A stretch of 64,000 nt of DNA. Origin: an uncultured Opitutia bacterium (GTDB taxonomy: Bacteria > Verrucomicrobiota > Verrucomicrobiia > Opitutales > Opitutaceae). The translations under genes and the position numbers were made by a program. Of the stretch, positions 8,677-17,709 are shown piece after piece. The stretch is taken from assembly GCA_903827245.1 (NCBI GenBank), contig CAIKHO010000086.1:1-64000 (forward strand). The letters run 5' to 3'. The number at the start of each line of letters is the position of its first letter. Position 1 is the stretch's first letter. Under the pieces are notes generated by a model. The model did not search any database. It saw only the letters and a list, made by a program, of their open reading frames with translations, and was not told the origin of the DNA.

Positions 8677-10599
8677 ATGTCCGCCATGATCAACGACGCC
8701 AGCACCGGCAGCGGCAGTTCCGCCGAGACCGATACCGGGCTCGGGCCCTGGGAAACCAGTGCGGATCCGGCCTATTGCCGGGATGCCAACGGACGTATCG
8801 TGGCCGTCAATCTCTCCTTCGCGCGCAAGTTCGGTCGCCCGGCCAGCGGGCTCGCGGGCCTGCCGGTGTCGGAGCTCGTCCATCCCGAGGATGTCGCCGC
8901 GTTGCAGGCCACCGCCGTCGAGCTCGGCCGCCCGCCGCACCGTCTCGTCCGCGAGCACCGTTGGCTCACCCCGCAGGGCGTGCGCTGGTTCTCGTGGGAG
9001 GAATGCGGCCTCGTCGACGACACCGGCCGGCTCACGGCCGTCCGCGCGGTCGGGCGCGACACCACCCGCCAGCATATCGCGGAGGAACAGTTCTACCGGC
9101 TTTCGCGCGCCGTCGAGCAATCACCCGTTTCCATCGTCATCACCGACCCCGAGGGCCGTGCCCAGTACGTCAATTCCAAGTTCAGCGAGGTGACGGGCCG
9201 CACGCTCGAGGACATCATGGACCAACGCATCGAGGTGCTGCGCGACGGCCATCCCGGCGAGGAATCCTACCGGCAGTTCTGGCAGACCCTGCAGGAGGGC
9301 GGGGAATGGCGCGGGGAAATCAGCACCTCGCGGCCCGACCACACCGTGGTCTGGGAATCCGTCAAGGTCTCCTGCCTGCGCAGCCCGGCCGGCGAGATCA
9401 CCAATTTCCTCTGCCTGCGCGAGGACATCACGGAGCGCAAGCAGCTCGAGCATGAGCTCCGCCAGGCGCAGAAGATGGAAAGCCTCGGAACCCTCGCGGG
9501 CGGCATCGCGCATGACTTCAACAATATGCTCGCGGTCATCAACGGCTACGCGGGGCTCTGCCAGGTGGAGGGCACCGACAGCGCCGTGCTCGCGAAAAGC
9601 CTGCGCGAGATCCAGCGCGCCGTGCAGCGCGCCAGCGGCTTGGTGCGCCAGATCCTCACCTTCAGCCGCAAGACGGAGGTCCGGTTCGCCCCGGTCGACC
9701 TCAACCAGCTCATTCGCGACCTCGTGGCGCTGCTGGCCGAGACCTTTCCCCGCACGGTCACGTTCAACCTCGCGCTGCAGGAGGGACTGCCGCCGCTCTA
9801 CGCCGACCAGAACCAGCTCCAGCAGGTGATCCTCAATCTCTGCGTGAACGCCCGCGACGCCATGACCTCGGGCGGCGCCATCACGATGGCCACGAGCGTG
9901 CGCCACGGCGACAGCCTGCCATCCGGTGCCGACCCTGCGCAGCATTACGCCTGCCTCCAGGTCGGCGACACCGGCACCGGCATGACCCCGGAGGTGCGCC
10001 TGCGCATTTTCGAGCCGTTCTTCACCACCAAACAGAGCAATCACGGCACCGGCCTCGGCCTCGCCGTGGTCTACGGGATTGTGGTGAGCCACCACGGCTT
10101 CATCGAGGCGGACAGCACCCCGGGAGCCGGCAGCACATTCAGCGTCCTGCTGCCGCTGGCGGCCGGCGCCGCGTTGCCCGCCCCCACGGCCGTGATCCCC
10201 GGGGAGTTCCCCGGCGGCAGCGAATCAATCCTGGTCGTCGACGACGAGGACGCCCTGCGCACGATGCTGGTCACCGCCCTTTCGCGCAAAGGCTACGAGG
10301 TCGCGACCGCCGCCACGGGACTCGAGGCGATCGACCTCATCGCCGACAGCTCCCGGCATTTTGACCTGGTGATCCTCGACCTCAACATGCCGGGGGCCAA
10401 TGGCATCAAGGTGCTGAAAGTCATCCGGCTCTGCCGGCCCGGGCTCAAGGTCCTCGTGGTCAGCGGTTACGTGACGCCCGGCGTGCGGGTGGAATTCGAG
10501 GAGCTGGGCCAGCATGACATCATGCAGAAGCCCTACCCACTGCCCGAGATTGGCCGCCGCCTGCGCAGCCTGCTCGACGCCGCGCCGGCCGCCCGCTGA
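8677..10599 (+). CDS. PAS-PAS hybrid histidine kinase with C-terminal receiver
   Basis: 640 residues, no membrane span, so probably cytosolic. Domain order: PAS about 28-130, PAS about 138-255, HisKA with phospho-accepting H279 in GGIAHDFNNML, HATPase with GDTGTGM and GTGLGLAVVYGIV, and a receiver from about 517 (LVVDDED) with acceptor D568 in VILDLNMPG and the lysine in MQKPYP. The HDFNNML form of the H-box marks the subfamily often found as hybrid kinases with a terminal receiver. Its input is unknown. It follows the HDOD gene closely, and the exported/TPR unit begins 116 bp downstream. Confidence 0.93.
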   Translation: MSAMINDASTGSGSSAETDTGLGPWETSADPAYCRDANGRIVAVNLSFARKFGRPASGLAGLPVSELVHPEDVAALQATAVELGRPPHRLVREHRWLTPQGVRWFSWEECGLVDDTGRLTAVRAVGRDTTRQHIAEEQFYRLSRAVEQSPVSIVITDPEGRAQYVNSKFSEVTGRTLEDIMDQRIEVLRDGHPGEESYRQFWQTLQEGGEWRGEISTSRPDHTVVWESVKVSCLRSPAGEITNFLCLREDITERKQLEHELRQAQKMESLGTLAGGIAHDFNNMLAVINGYAGLCQVEGTDSAVLAKSLREIQRAVQRASGLVRQILTFSRKTEVRFAPVDLNQLIRDLVALLAETFPRTVTFNLALQEGLPPLYADQNQLQQVILNLCVNARDAMTSGGAITMATSVRHGDSLPSGADPAQHYACLQVGDTGTGMTPEVRLRIFEPFFTTKQSNHGTGLGLAVVYGIVVSHHGFIEADSTPGAGSTFSVLLPLAAGAALPAPTAVIPGEFPGGSESILVVDDEDALRTMLVTALSRKGYEVATAATGLEAIDLIADSSRHFDLVILDLNMPGANGIKVLKVIRLCRPGLKVLVVSGYVTPGVRVEFEELGQHDIMQKPYPLPEIGRRLRSLLDAAPAAR

Positions 10600-10714
10600 T
10601 TTCGGGGCCGGGCCGCGCAAATCCGTTTCAGTAAACCGCCGGGTGCGCCGATAGTGCTCCCATGGGCAGCATCAGGACACTCCATTAACATGGACCGTCT
10701 TTTCCGTTTACGAA

Positions 10715-11299
10715 ATGAATCACCGCGAACCACCGCACAGCGCGGCAGGGGTACGCCGGGCGTTGCGTTGTCTCTCCCTGCTCCTCCTTCCCGCCATGGC
10801 CAGCCCGGGCAGCCAGGCTTGGCCGCGCCGGCGCATGGGACTGTCGAACCGGCAGGGGGAACAACTTTACCTGCCCACCCTCGGTGCGCCCGAGCTCCGT
10901 TTCCTGACGGAACCGCCGCCGCTGGATCCCAACGTGCACCCGCCCGCAACCTCCCTGCCGAAGGGCACCGATCCGCTGGCCCCCGACTTCACCGCGGCCG
11001 AGTCCGCCATCTCGGCCGAAAACGCCCGGGCGGCCAGTCCCGCGCGCGAAATACCGCCGGAGCCGAAGTCCGAAACCCGCGAACCGGTGGCTCTGCCGCC
11101 GAAGGCCGCACCCGCGCCCATCCTGCCCGATGACACGCGCCCGCACACCAAGCCGGATGACTTCCTGCCGTTCTTCCAGGTTCCCGGGTCGGCCAGCCGG
11201 CCGGGCGACGTGATCCTCACGGTGCCCGCACCCGCCTCCGCCGGCCAGCCCGCTCCGCTTCCGCCCAGTTCCGCCACCTATACCCAGACTCCGAAATGA
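10715..11299 (+). CDS. Proline-rich exported protein of unknown function
   Basis: 194 residues. A hydrophobic stretch near the start (LRCLSLLLLPAMASPGSQA) resembles a signal peptide. The mature part is rich in Pro, Ala and charged residues with no recognisable fold. The stop overlaps the start of the next gene (ATGA, 4 bp), which supports a real translated gene in an operon with the TPR protein. I do not recognise the family. Confidence 0.65.
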   Translation: MNHREPPHSAAGVRRALRCLSLLLLPAMASPGSQAWPRRRMGLSNRQGEQLYLPTLGAPELRFLTEPPPLDPNVHPPATSLPKGTDPLAPDFTAAESAISAENARAASPAREIPPEPKSETREPVALPPKAAPAPILPDDTRPHTKPDDFLPFFQVPGSASRPGDVILTVPAPASAGQPAPLPPSSATYTQTPK

Positions 11300-12558
11300 C
11301 CGGCCCACGGTTCGCGCCGTTGAAACACCTGCCCTTCGCCACGCTGCTCGCCCTCCTCGGCGCGACCGGACCGGCCGTGCCGGCGCGGGCCGACGAGGAG
11401 CCGGCCAAGCCGGAGCCCGCCGTCGCGCAGGTCCCGAACCGGCGGGGCGCCGACGAGATCCACGGGCTCCTGAACCTGGGCGCCAGCCTGACCAACCGCG
11501 GCGACTACGGCGCCGCCGAGATCGCCTACCGCCAGGTGCTGAACGCCCGCAACACCGCGCCGGTGGACGTGAAAAGCGCGCTGCTCGGCCTCGCCCACAT
11601 GCACCGCCGGCAGGGTGTGCTCACGAAGGCCGTCGCAATCTACGAGACCTTCCTCAAGGAATTTCCCGGCGATGAACGCACCCCGGACGCCCTGCTCGAT
11701 CTCGGCCGCACCTTGCGCGACATGGGCGCCTACAAGCTCGCGATCAACCGGTTCTACAGCGTCATCAATTCCACGCTGAAGCTGCCCGCCGGCAGCTTCG
11801 ACCGCTACCAGCAGCTGGCCAAGACCGCCCAGTTCGAGATCGCCGAGACCCATTTCCAGGCCGGCGAGTATGAGGAGGCCGCAAAATTCTTTTCCCGCCT
11901 GAAGTTGCTGGACCTCGCGCCGGCCGACCAGGCCCGGGCCCAGTTCAAGGCCGCCTATTCCCTGAACCTGCTCGGCGACAACGAGGCCGCCATCACCGCG
12001 CTTCGCGCCTACCTCGTGCAAAATCCGCAGGACGAGAACGTGCCCGAGGCCAGGTATCTCCTCGCCGTCAGCCTGCGCGCCCTCCAGCGGCCGGAGGACG
12101 CCTTTGCCGTCACGCTCGAGCTCCTCAACGCCGAGAAATCCCTGATCGGCACCGACCCGAAGCGCTGGGCCTACTGGCAGGGCCGCACGGGCAACCAGCT
12201 CGCCAACGATTTTTTCCAGAGCGGCGACACCACCCACGCCGCCGCCATTTACGCCGGCCTCGTCGAGCTTTCACCGGATCCCGCCTGGCGGCTGCCCATC
12301 ATCTACCAGGTCGCGCTGTGCCAGGAACGCCTCGGCAACCTCGACCGCGCCCGCGATTCCTACCACGCCATCATTGACGGCGCGGGCAAGACGCCGACCC
12401 CCGACCTCGCCGAGCTGGCCCGCATGGCCGCCTGGCGGCTGGATCACCTCGACTGGACCGACCAGATCGGCCGGAAAGTCGCCCGCATCTTCGAATCCAC
12501 CACCGGCACCGCCGCCATCGCGCCCCCCCCGCCCGCCCCGACCCTCGCCCTCCCATGA
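11296..12558 (+). CDS. Exported TPR-repeat protein
   Basis: 420 residues. The N-terminus has a cleavable signal pattern (FATLLALLGATGPAVPARA). The remainder is helical with repeated TPR-like units, for example LLNLGASLTNRGDYGAAEIA, LLGLAHMHRRQGVLTKAVAI and ALCQERLGNLDRARDSYHAI. A short Pro/Ala tail ends the protein. Such periplasmic TPR proteins usually scaffold envelope or motility assemblies. It overlaps its neighbours by 4 bp on both sides (11296-11299 and 12555-12558), so the three genes are almost surely translationally coupled. Confidence 0.8.
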   Translation: MTGPRFAPLKHLPFATLLALLGATGPAVPARADEEPAKPEPAVAQVPNRRGADEIHGLLNLGASLTNRGDYGAAEIAYRQVLNARNTAPVDVKSALLGLAHMHRRQGVLTKAVAIYETFLKEFPGDERTPDALLDLGRTLRDMGAYKLAINRFYSVINSTLKLPAGSFDRYQQLAKTAQFEIAETHFQAGEYEEAAKFFSRLKLLDLAPADQARAQFKAAYSLNLLGDNEAAITALRAYLVQNPQDENVPEARYLLAVSLRALQRPEDAFAVTLELLNAEKSLIGTDPKRWAYWQGRTGNQLANDFFQSGDTTHAAAIYAGLVELSPDPAWRLPIIYQVALCQERLGNLDRARDSYHAIIDGAGKTPTPDLAELARMAAWRLDHLDWTDQIGRKVARIFESTTGTAAIAPPPPAPTLALP

Positions 12559-12932
12559 CCGAACTCGAAACCATCCAGGCCCACCACCAGCTCTGCGACG
12601 CCATCCACGAATGCGTGCTCGATGAGAACCGTTTCCTCCGCCGGCACCAGCGCGCGCCCGACCAGCCGCTGCTCGAGCGCAAGCGGGCCCTGCTCGAAAA
12701 ACTCGACATCACGCTCGCAGCCCTGCGCGCCGTGCCGGCCGGCTCCGCCCGCGATCCCGGCGTCCAGGCCCAGCTCGAAAAAACCCGCTCGCGCATCCTG
12801 CAAATCCTCCAGCTCGACAAGGAAAACGACCAGCTGCTGCTGCGGCACAGCCTGGCCGGCCCGCGTCCGGCCGCCGCCGCCAACACCCCTTCCAGCGCCC
12901 TGCTGCAGAAAATCTACGCGCGCTGCTCGTAA
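12555..12932 (+). CDS. Small helical protein, possibly FlgN-like
   Basis: 125 residues, nearly all predicted helix with heptad-like spacing of Leu (LLERKRALLEKLDITLAALR, ILQILQLDKENDQLLL). Size and the charged ENDQLLL segment resemble FlgN-type export chaperones, but this is a weak impression; no flagellar gene is in the window. The start overlaps the TPR gene stop by 4 bp. Confidence 0.65.
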   Translation: MTELETIQAHHQLCDAIHECVLDENRFLRRHQRAPDQPLLERKRALLEKLDITLAALRAVPAGSARDPGVQAQLEKTRSRILQILQLDKENDQLLLRHSLAGPRPAAAANTPSSALLQKIYARCS

Positions 12933-13059
12933 AATCAGAGTTGCTTGGCTTTGGTGGAGGCGCGACGTCCCCGTCGCGTAAGAGAGCGTCGAAAAAGGCA
13001 GGGCGCGTTATCCTTACTGGGCATTACCCAAAGAAGAGACGGCGAAGGCTTGGAGTAGT

Positions 13060-13111
13060 GCGGTGCTTCAGCCCGCACTCCCGAGGCTAAAGACGCGCGC
13101 TGAAGCACCGC
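13060..13111. repeat. Inverted repeat GCGGTGCTTCAGC/GCTGAAGCACCGC
   Basis: Perfect 13-bp arms enclose a 26-base spacer that itself contains GCCCGC...GCGCGC. It lies in the gap 12933-13162 between a plus-strand operon and a minus-strand gene, where it could end both transcripts, though there is no T-run. A related GCTTCAGCC word occurs at about 17380 and 53130. Confidence 0.7.
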
Positions 13112-13162
13112 GTTACCCCAGGAGCTCGTCACATCTTCAGGCAATCTTCAATAATGCCCCGC

Positions 13163-14122
13163 TCAGGCCACCCGCCAGGCGCCGTCCGACAGCCAGTCAC
13201 GCGTTTCCCGCGGGAAGCGCTGCCGGACATCCGCGTGGATCCGGCCTCCGCCGGTCTCCAGCAGCGAACTCACCGCGGCGAGCCGGTCCCGGACCACACC
13301 CGACAGTTCGTGAAGCACCGCATCGTTCAGCGCGAGCAGTTGCAGTACTGCCGTTGGCACGGGTGGACAGGCCATGGTCCGATGGCAGACGGTCGAGCGC
13401 AGCCACTTGGCCGCGTGCAGGAGTCCCGCCATGTGGACGTGCCGGCCCGCGGCCGCCGGCGCGTATTGCCAGCGCACCGGTTCCGCGATCGAACAGGGAA
13501 AATCCCACTTCTGCAGCAGCGTCACGCCAGTCTCCGCCTGGGTGAATCCGAAGGCCGCTCGCTCGCTTTCGCTCGCATCGCCCGGAAATCCCGCGCTCGC
13601 CAGCTGCAGGTCATATTCGTTCTTCAGCGCCCAGTCGTCGATCACGACCATCCCCACCGCATGCAGCAGGCCGGCGGTGTAGGCCACGTCCCGGTCCTGG
13701 CCGGTGCGCTCCGCGAGAAGCTCGGCGGCCAGCGCACAGGAGACGGAGCTTTTCCAGAGGTCGTCGGCCTCGATCCCGTACACCTCCAGCGGGCGCACGA
13801 GCACCTGCGAGGCCACGGCATAGGCCACGAGTTCGTAAACCTGATCGTAGCCGACCCGGTTGACTGCCTCAAGGACCGTGAAACAGCGCGCGCCCTTGCT
13901 GTAATACGTGCTGTTGGCGACCTGGATCACGCGGGCCGCAATCGCCGGATCCAGCCGGATCAGCATCGCGATCTCGTGCATCGTCGAATTGGCGTCACTC
14001 AGCAACCGCTTCAACCGCGGAAGCACCTTCGGCGCCATCGGCAAATCATCCAATGCGCCGACCATGTCCCCCGGGGTGACATTACCCCAGGGCCGGCAGG
14101 TGGCATGGAGGCTGATATTCAT
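13163..14122 (-). CDS. Second HDOD domain protein
   Basis: 319 residues from the ATG at 14122, chosen because GGGAGAGG lies 4 bases upstream, one of the few good SD sites in this window. An HDOD domain covers about residues 20-220: LRLDPAIAARVIQVANSTYY and GLLHAVGMVVIDDWAL. The HD motif is degenerate (HA), so no phosphohydrolase activity is expected. It is convergent with the TPR operon and divergent from the GH105 gene. It is likely a signalling adaptor like the protein at 7668-8597, to which it is clearly related. Confidence 0.87.
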   Translation of the reverse strand: MNISLHATCRPWGNVTPGDMVGALDDLPMAPKVLPRLKRLLSDANSTMHEIAMLIRLDPAIAARVIQVANSTYYSKGARCFTVLEAVNRVGYDQVYELVAYAVASQVLVRPLEVYGIEADDLWKSSVSCALAAELLAERTGQDRDVAYTAGLLHAVGMVVIDDWALKNEYDLQLASAGFPGDASESERAAFGFTQAETGVTLLQKWDFPCSIAEPVRWQYAPAAAGRHVHMAGLLHAAKWLRSTVCHRTMACPPVPTAVLQLLALNDAVLHELSGVVRDRLAAVSSLLETGGGRIHADVRQRFPRETRDWLSDGAWRVA

Positions 14123-14260
14123 AGCGCCTCTCCCTATCGGCCCCATCCCGCCGAACTTTGACATTAATTTCACCCCAAAACAGCCATGGGCCAATTCGGC
14201 GCAACAGGCGGATGCCTGCCACAGGCCTCCCCCGCCCATCTCCATGCCCACTGGCGATTC

Positions 14261-14272
14261 GCACACGTGTCC
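14261..14272. promoter_or_regulatory. Candidate LacI-family operator upstream of GH105
   Basis: GCACACGTGTCC shares ten consecutive bases (ACACGTGTCC) with the perfect palindrome GGACACGTGTCC between the GH28 and lacI-type genes at 25706-25717. It lies about 90 bp before the GH105 start, a plausible place for repression. The link is inferred from sequence identity and shared pathway only. Confidence 0.5.
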
Positions 14273-14361
14273 TTTGAAATTGCGCCCCGCTTGGGGCCCG
14301 CTGAGGGTGGAAAGGCTTCCCCTCGCTGGCCTCGTCGCCGCCTTCCTCCCTTCCGTCCCTC

Positions 14362-15777
14362 ATGAAAGGTTTTTCCCCTCGTCTCTCTCCCTCGTCCCTC
14401 GTCCTCGCCGCCGTCATCGTCCTCGCCTGCCTCGGTCCCGACGGTCGCGCCGAGGGACCCTTCCGCAATCGCGACAACAAGACCGCAGATGACCCGGCCG
14501 AGGGCACCTACCCCGTCCCTTATCAATTGCCCACCGTGGCGGAAATTACGGGCGCCCTGACGCGCATCCGCACCTTTTTGGAGGCCGCCGTGCCCACGCG
14601 GGTGGTCGACCGCAAGACGGGCGTCGAAATCACCGACTTCAGCGCGCCCGCGGCCGACGCGGTCGTCGCCCACACCGAGGCCAATTTCAGCGGCCTCGCC
14701 TATGAGATGGGCGTCGTCCATGCCGGCATGCTCCAGGCCACCGAGGTCACGGGCGACCCGCGCTTCGCCGCGTTCACCGCGCGCCAGTTGCAATTCATCG
14801 CCGACCGCCTGCCGTATTTCCGCCGGCAGGAGGAAAAATTCCATCTCGCCCGCGCCAACAGCTTCACCGCCATCCTCGACCCAAAGGCGCTCGACGACAG
14901 CGGCTCGATGTGTGCCGCGCTGATCCGCGCGCGTCTCGCCAAGGTCGGACCCGACCTGCTGCCCGTGATCAATACCTGGAGCGACTACATCGCGCACAAA
15001 CAATTCCGCCTCGCCGACAGCACGCTCGCCCGCCAGCGGCCCCAGGCGCAGTCCTTGTGGGCGGACGACTTCTACATGGGCGTGCCCGCGCTCGCCGAAA
15101 TGGGACGCCTCACGGGCGAGCGCCCATGGTTCGACGATGCCGTGAAGAACGTCCGGCAGATGTCCGGCTATCTTTTCAACCCCCAGCTCAACCTCTACAC
15201 CCATGGCTGGAACGCGAACAACCCGTCCGCGCCGCAATTCTACTGGGGCCGCGCCAACGGGTGGGCCGTGCTCGCGATGTGCGACCTGCTCGACGTGCTG
15301 CCGAAGGACCATCCCGGCCGCGAGCCGGTGCTCACCCAGCTGCGCGCGGTTCTGCGTGGCGTGGCGCAGTACCAGTCGGGCCTCGGGCTCTGGCACCAGC
15401 TGCTCGACCGCAACGATTCCTACCTCGAGACCTCCGCCTCCGCCATCTTCGTCTATGGCTACGCCCATGCCATCAACCAGGGCTGGATCAGCCCGACCAC
15501 CTACGGCTCGATCGCCCAGGCGGGCTGGGCCGGCGTCTCGATGCGGATCAATGACCAGGGACAGGTCGAGGGCACTTGCGTCGGCACGACCTTCGCCGGC
15601 GACCCCGTTTATTATTACAACCGCCCGGTGAGCGTCTACGCGCTCCACGGTTACGGTCCGGTGCTGCTCGCGGGAGCGGAGATGATCCGACTGCTGAAAA
15701 ATCCCGCCATCGACATCCAGGTAAAGCTGCGGACCTACCACTACGTCCCGAAGTCGTCCGGCGGGCCGCAGTATTAA
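14362..15777 (+). CDS. GH105 unsaturated rhamnogalacturonyl/glucuronyl hydrolase
   Basis: 471 residues with an N-terminal signal peptide (LVLAAVIVLACLGPDGRA). The family signature LWADDFYMGVPALAEMG carries the catalytic aspartate of the YteR/RhiN type, and FYWGRANGWAVLAMCDLL is a typical alpha6/alpha6-barrel motif. These enzymes hydrate and cleave the 4,5-unsaturated uronic acid that lyases leave on pectin oligosaccharides, giving a free unsaturated uronate. The signal peptide suggests it acts outside the cytosol. It opens the pectin region, and its upstream gap holds a candidate operator shared with the GH28/LacI pair. The first codons (SPRLSPSS) are encoded by a CCCTCG-type word repeat. Confidence 0.9.
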   Translation: MKGFSPRLSPSSLVLAAVIVLACLGPDGRAEGPFRNRDNKTADDPAEGTYPVPYQLPTVAEITGALTRIRTFLEAAVPTRVVDRKTGVEITDFSAPAADAVVAHTEANFSGLAYEMGVVHAGMLQATEVTGDPRFAAFTARQLQFIADRLPYFRRQEEKFHLARANSFTAILDPKALDDSGSMCAALIRARLAKVGPDLLPVINTWSDYIAHKQFRLADSTLARQRPQAQSLWADDFYMGVPALAEMGRLTGERPWFDDAVKNVRQMSGYLFNPQLNLYTHGWNANNPSAPQFYWGRANGWAVLAMCDLLDVLPKDHPGREPVLTQLRAVLRGVAQYQSGLGLWHQLLDRNDSYLETSASAIFVYGYAHAINQGWISPTTYGSIAQAGWAGVSMRINDQGQVEGTCVGTTFAGDPVYYYNRPVSVYALHGYGPVLLAGAEMIRLLKNPAIDIQVKLRTYHYVPKSSGGPQY

Positions 15778-15789
15778 TCCGGTCACCAA

Positions 15790-15870
15790 ACTTTTTTACA
15801 GGAGGGAACAGAGGAAACGAAGGAGCCGGCGAAAATCTCTCCGTTACCTTCGTTATCTCCTGTAAAAGCT
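15790..15870. repeat. Family 2 inverted repeat (TTTTACAGGAGG)
   Basis: Left arm TTTTTTACAGGAGGGAACAG, right arm ending CGTTATCTCCTGTAAAAG. Inside are GAGGAAACGAAGGAG and CTCCGTTACCTTCG, so the arms are degenerate runs of GGNAAC/GGAG words. It sits 13 bp after the GH105 stop. Two more copies are nested inside family 1 repeats at 60668-60743 and 62211-62300. Confidence 0.85.
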
Positions 15871-15916
15871 GCCGAAAGAAAGGGGTCGTGTCCTAATTTC
15901 ATGAAAACACCTGCGC

Positions 15917-15987
15917 GGTAGGGCGCGGACTCAGTCCGCGCCGGGCACAAGGACATTCCCGGCGGCGAGCGGAGTCGCCGCCCTACC
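15917..15987. repeat. GTAGGGCG inverted repeat (family 9)
   Basis: GGTAGGGCG at the left end and CGCCGCCCTACC at the right end bracket two smaller palindromes (GCGGACTCAGTCCGC and GGCGGCGAGCGGAGTCGCCGCC). A longer copy occurs at 31802-31903. It lies between the convergent GH105 and PL22 genes, where it could serve both transcript ends. Confidence 0.85.
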
Positions 15988-16025
15988 GGGAAATTCGGAC
16001 ATTACCAGAAATGGCCCTACCTTGG

Positions 16026-17327
16026 CTACGGCTGCTTCGCCTTCGCGATTTCGACCGCGTAGACTTGGATCGGCCCACGCAGGTTCGAGCGGAAGATGAG
16101 CCATTTGCCGTCCGGGCTGAAATTGCCGTTCGGCTCCAGCGAGTAGTCGTGCTTGCCGAGGTTGACCAGGCGCTCGGGAATCAGCTTCGCCGCCTGGATC
16201 ATGTTGGCCTGGTCGGGCGTCTCGCCCTCCTCGTTGGGGATCAGCTCGGGATGGAAGAGGAACATCCACTTGGCGTCCTGCGCCTTCGCGTAGTGCAGCT
16301 CCGGGTCGCTGCCGTCGCCGGAGAAATACGTGCCATCGGGCGAGGTGTTGTAGTGCACCGACCAATGGTTCGGCGGGACGTGGTACCAGATGCGCTGGCC
16401 GTTGGTGACATTGTAGCCGCCGACCCAGCAGTCCTCGGAGAGTGGCGTCTGCAAGTCGTAATAAACCCACTGGCCGTCGTTGCTCCAGTATTCGTGCACG
16501 GCGATTTCCATCCGCATCGTGCGCTGGTGAACCAGCTTCGGCTCGGACTTGCCGTCAGTGCGGAGGAGCCAGACGCGGTCGACCTTCCACTGGCGGCCTT
16601 CATGGGCGTAAAGCAGGAGCAGCGGATCCACTGGCGAGAACTGGAAATGGTTGATCCAGTCCGTGGTGTGGAGGAGTTCCTTCACCTCACCGGTCTGGAG
16701 GTTGACCGTGAACAGGACCATCGGCGTGCGCGCGGCGAGCCGACGGTCCATCATGGCGTGCTTGTCGGGATAATTGTCCCCGCCTTTCTGCACGACCGGC
16801 TCGCCGTCCTTCGCCGGCTCGGCCGGCGCGTTCTTCTGGGCGGCCGCTCCACCTCCGCGGCGGGGCGAGCCCACGGCCGGCGCATCGCCCAGCGTGATCG
16901 AGCCGGCGGCCAGCGTCTCGTCGGAGTTGATCGTCACCACCGAGCCGCCCGGCGGCAGCTTGGCGAGCAGGCGCGAGGTCTTGGTCACGGGATCCAGCGC
17001 ATAGACTGCGCCGTCCTTGGTGTAGAAAATCGCGCCCGTCTTGCGTCCCGTCTGGATGACGCGCCCCGTGGGGCCGTCGAGGACGTGCTCGATGACGCCC
17101 GTGTTGATGGTCACGAGGTCGATGCCGCCGCGGGTGGTCATGAGCAGCTTCGTTCCGCCGGCGGTGAACCCGTACTGGGTGAAGTACAGGCTGTTGGTGC
17201 CGGGCTCGGTCGAGAGCTGGACGATACGATGGCCGGTATCGGGATCGATCCACTCGCGCGGGAGAGGCGCGGCGGCGAAAGCCGTGGCGCCGGAAAGCAG
17301 AGCTGCCAGCAGAAGGGTCGTTTTCAT
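16026..17327 (-). CDS. PL22 oligogalacturonate lyase
   Basis: 433 residues from the ATG at 17327; the longer frame upstream has no signal and would overlap the divergent PspC gene. A signal peptide (TTLLLAALLSGATAFAA) precedes a seven-bladed beta-propeller-like sequence: REWIDPDTGHRIVQLS, INHFQFSPVDPLLLLYAHEG, HEYWSNDGQWVYYD, SPDGTYFSGDGSDPE and FSPDGKWLIFRSNLRG. PL22 enzymes beta-eliminate short oligogalacturonides to 5-keto-4-deoxyuronate. Classical Ogl is cytosolic; the signal peptide here suggests periplasmic action. A Gly/Ala/Lys-rich insert (about residues 150-180) is unusual. Its product feeds KduI and KduD encoded nearby. Confidence 0.9.
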   Translation of the reverse strand: MKTTLLLAALLSGATAFAAAPLPREWIDPDTGHRIVQLSTEPGTNSLYFTQYGFTAGGTKLLMTTRGGIDLVTINTGVIEHVLDGPTGRVIQTGRKTGAIFYTKDGAVYALDPVTKTSRLLAKLPPGGSVVTINSDETLAAGSITLGDAPAVGSPRRGGGAAAQKNAPAEPAKDGEPVVQKGGDNYPDKHAMMDRRLAARTPMVLFTVNLQTGEVKELLHTTDWINHFQFSPVDPLLLLYAHEGRQWKVDRVWLLRTDGKSEPKLVHQRTMRMEIAVHEYWSNDGQWVYYDLQTPLSEDCWVGGYNVTNGQRIWYHVPPNHWSVHYNTSPDGTYFSGDGSDPELHYAKAQDAKWMFLFHPELIPNEEGETPDQANMIQAAKLIPERLVNLGKHDYSLEPNGNFSPDGKWLIFRSNLRGPIQVYAVEIAKAKQP

Positions 17328-17441
17328 GGGGAGGGGTGCTTTCTGCAAGACGGGGCAAAAGGGGAAGGGGTACGCGGCAGGCTTCAGCCCGCGCCCACGC
17401 AAAAACTTGTTTTTTCCCCCGGTCCGGGCAAAAACGATCCC

Positions 17442-17672
17442 GTGACGACGATCAAGGAATTCTTCGGCAGCGAGTCCTGGCACAAATTCCGGGAACTCAC
17501 GCTCCCCCGGGAGCGCATCATCGGCGGCGTCTGCGCCGCCCTGGGCGAGGCCACGCCCTTTTCCGCCTGGATGTGGCGGGTCCTTTTTTGCGTGCTGCTG
17601 GCGGCCTGGGGCACCGGCCTCGTCGCCTACCTGATTCTTTGGATCTGCATCCCGCGCGAGAAGAAGAAATAA
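17442..17672 (+). CDS. PspC-domain membrane protein
   Basis: 76 residues from a GTG at 17442 (VTTIKEFFGS). The core RERIIGGVCAALGEATPFSA followed by a hydrophobic span ending LVAYLILWICIPREKKK is the PspC pattern: an amphipathic start, the GGVCAALG motif and one or two membrane segments. PspC proteins sense inner-membrane stress with PspB/PspA or act alone. It is divergent from the PL22 gene with 114 bp between starts and has no psp neighbours. The in-frame sequence before the GTG is antisense to PL22 and not coding. Confidence 0.8.
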   Translation: MTTIKEFFGSESWHKFRELTLPRERIIGGVCAALGEATPFSAWMWRVLFCVLLAAWGTGLVAYLILWICIPREKKK

Positions 17673-17709
17673 ATCCGCTGCGAGGCCTTTATTACCTCGC
17701 AGCGATCGG

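Noticed and set aside
16011-17441. Long N-terminal extension of the PspC gene
   Set aside because: It is antisense to the PL22 gene; PspC similarity begins at the GTG at 17442.
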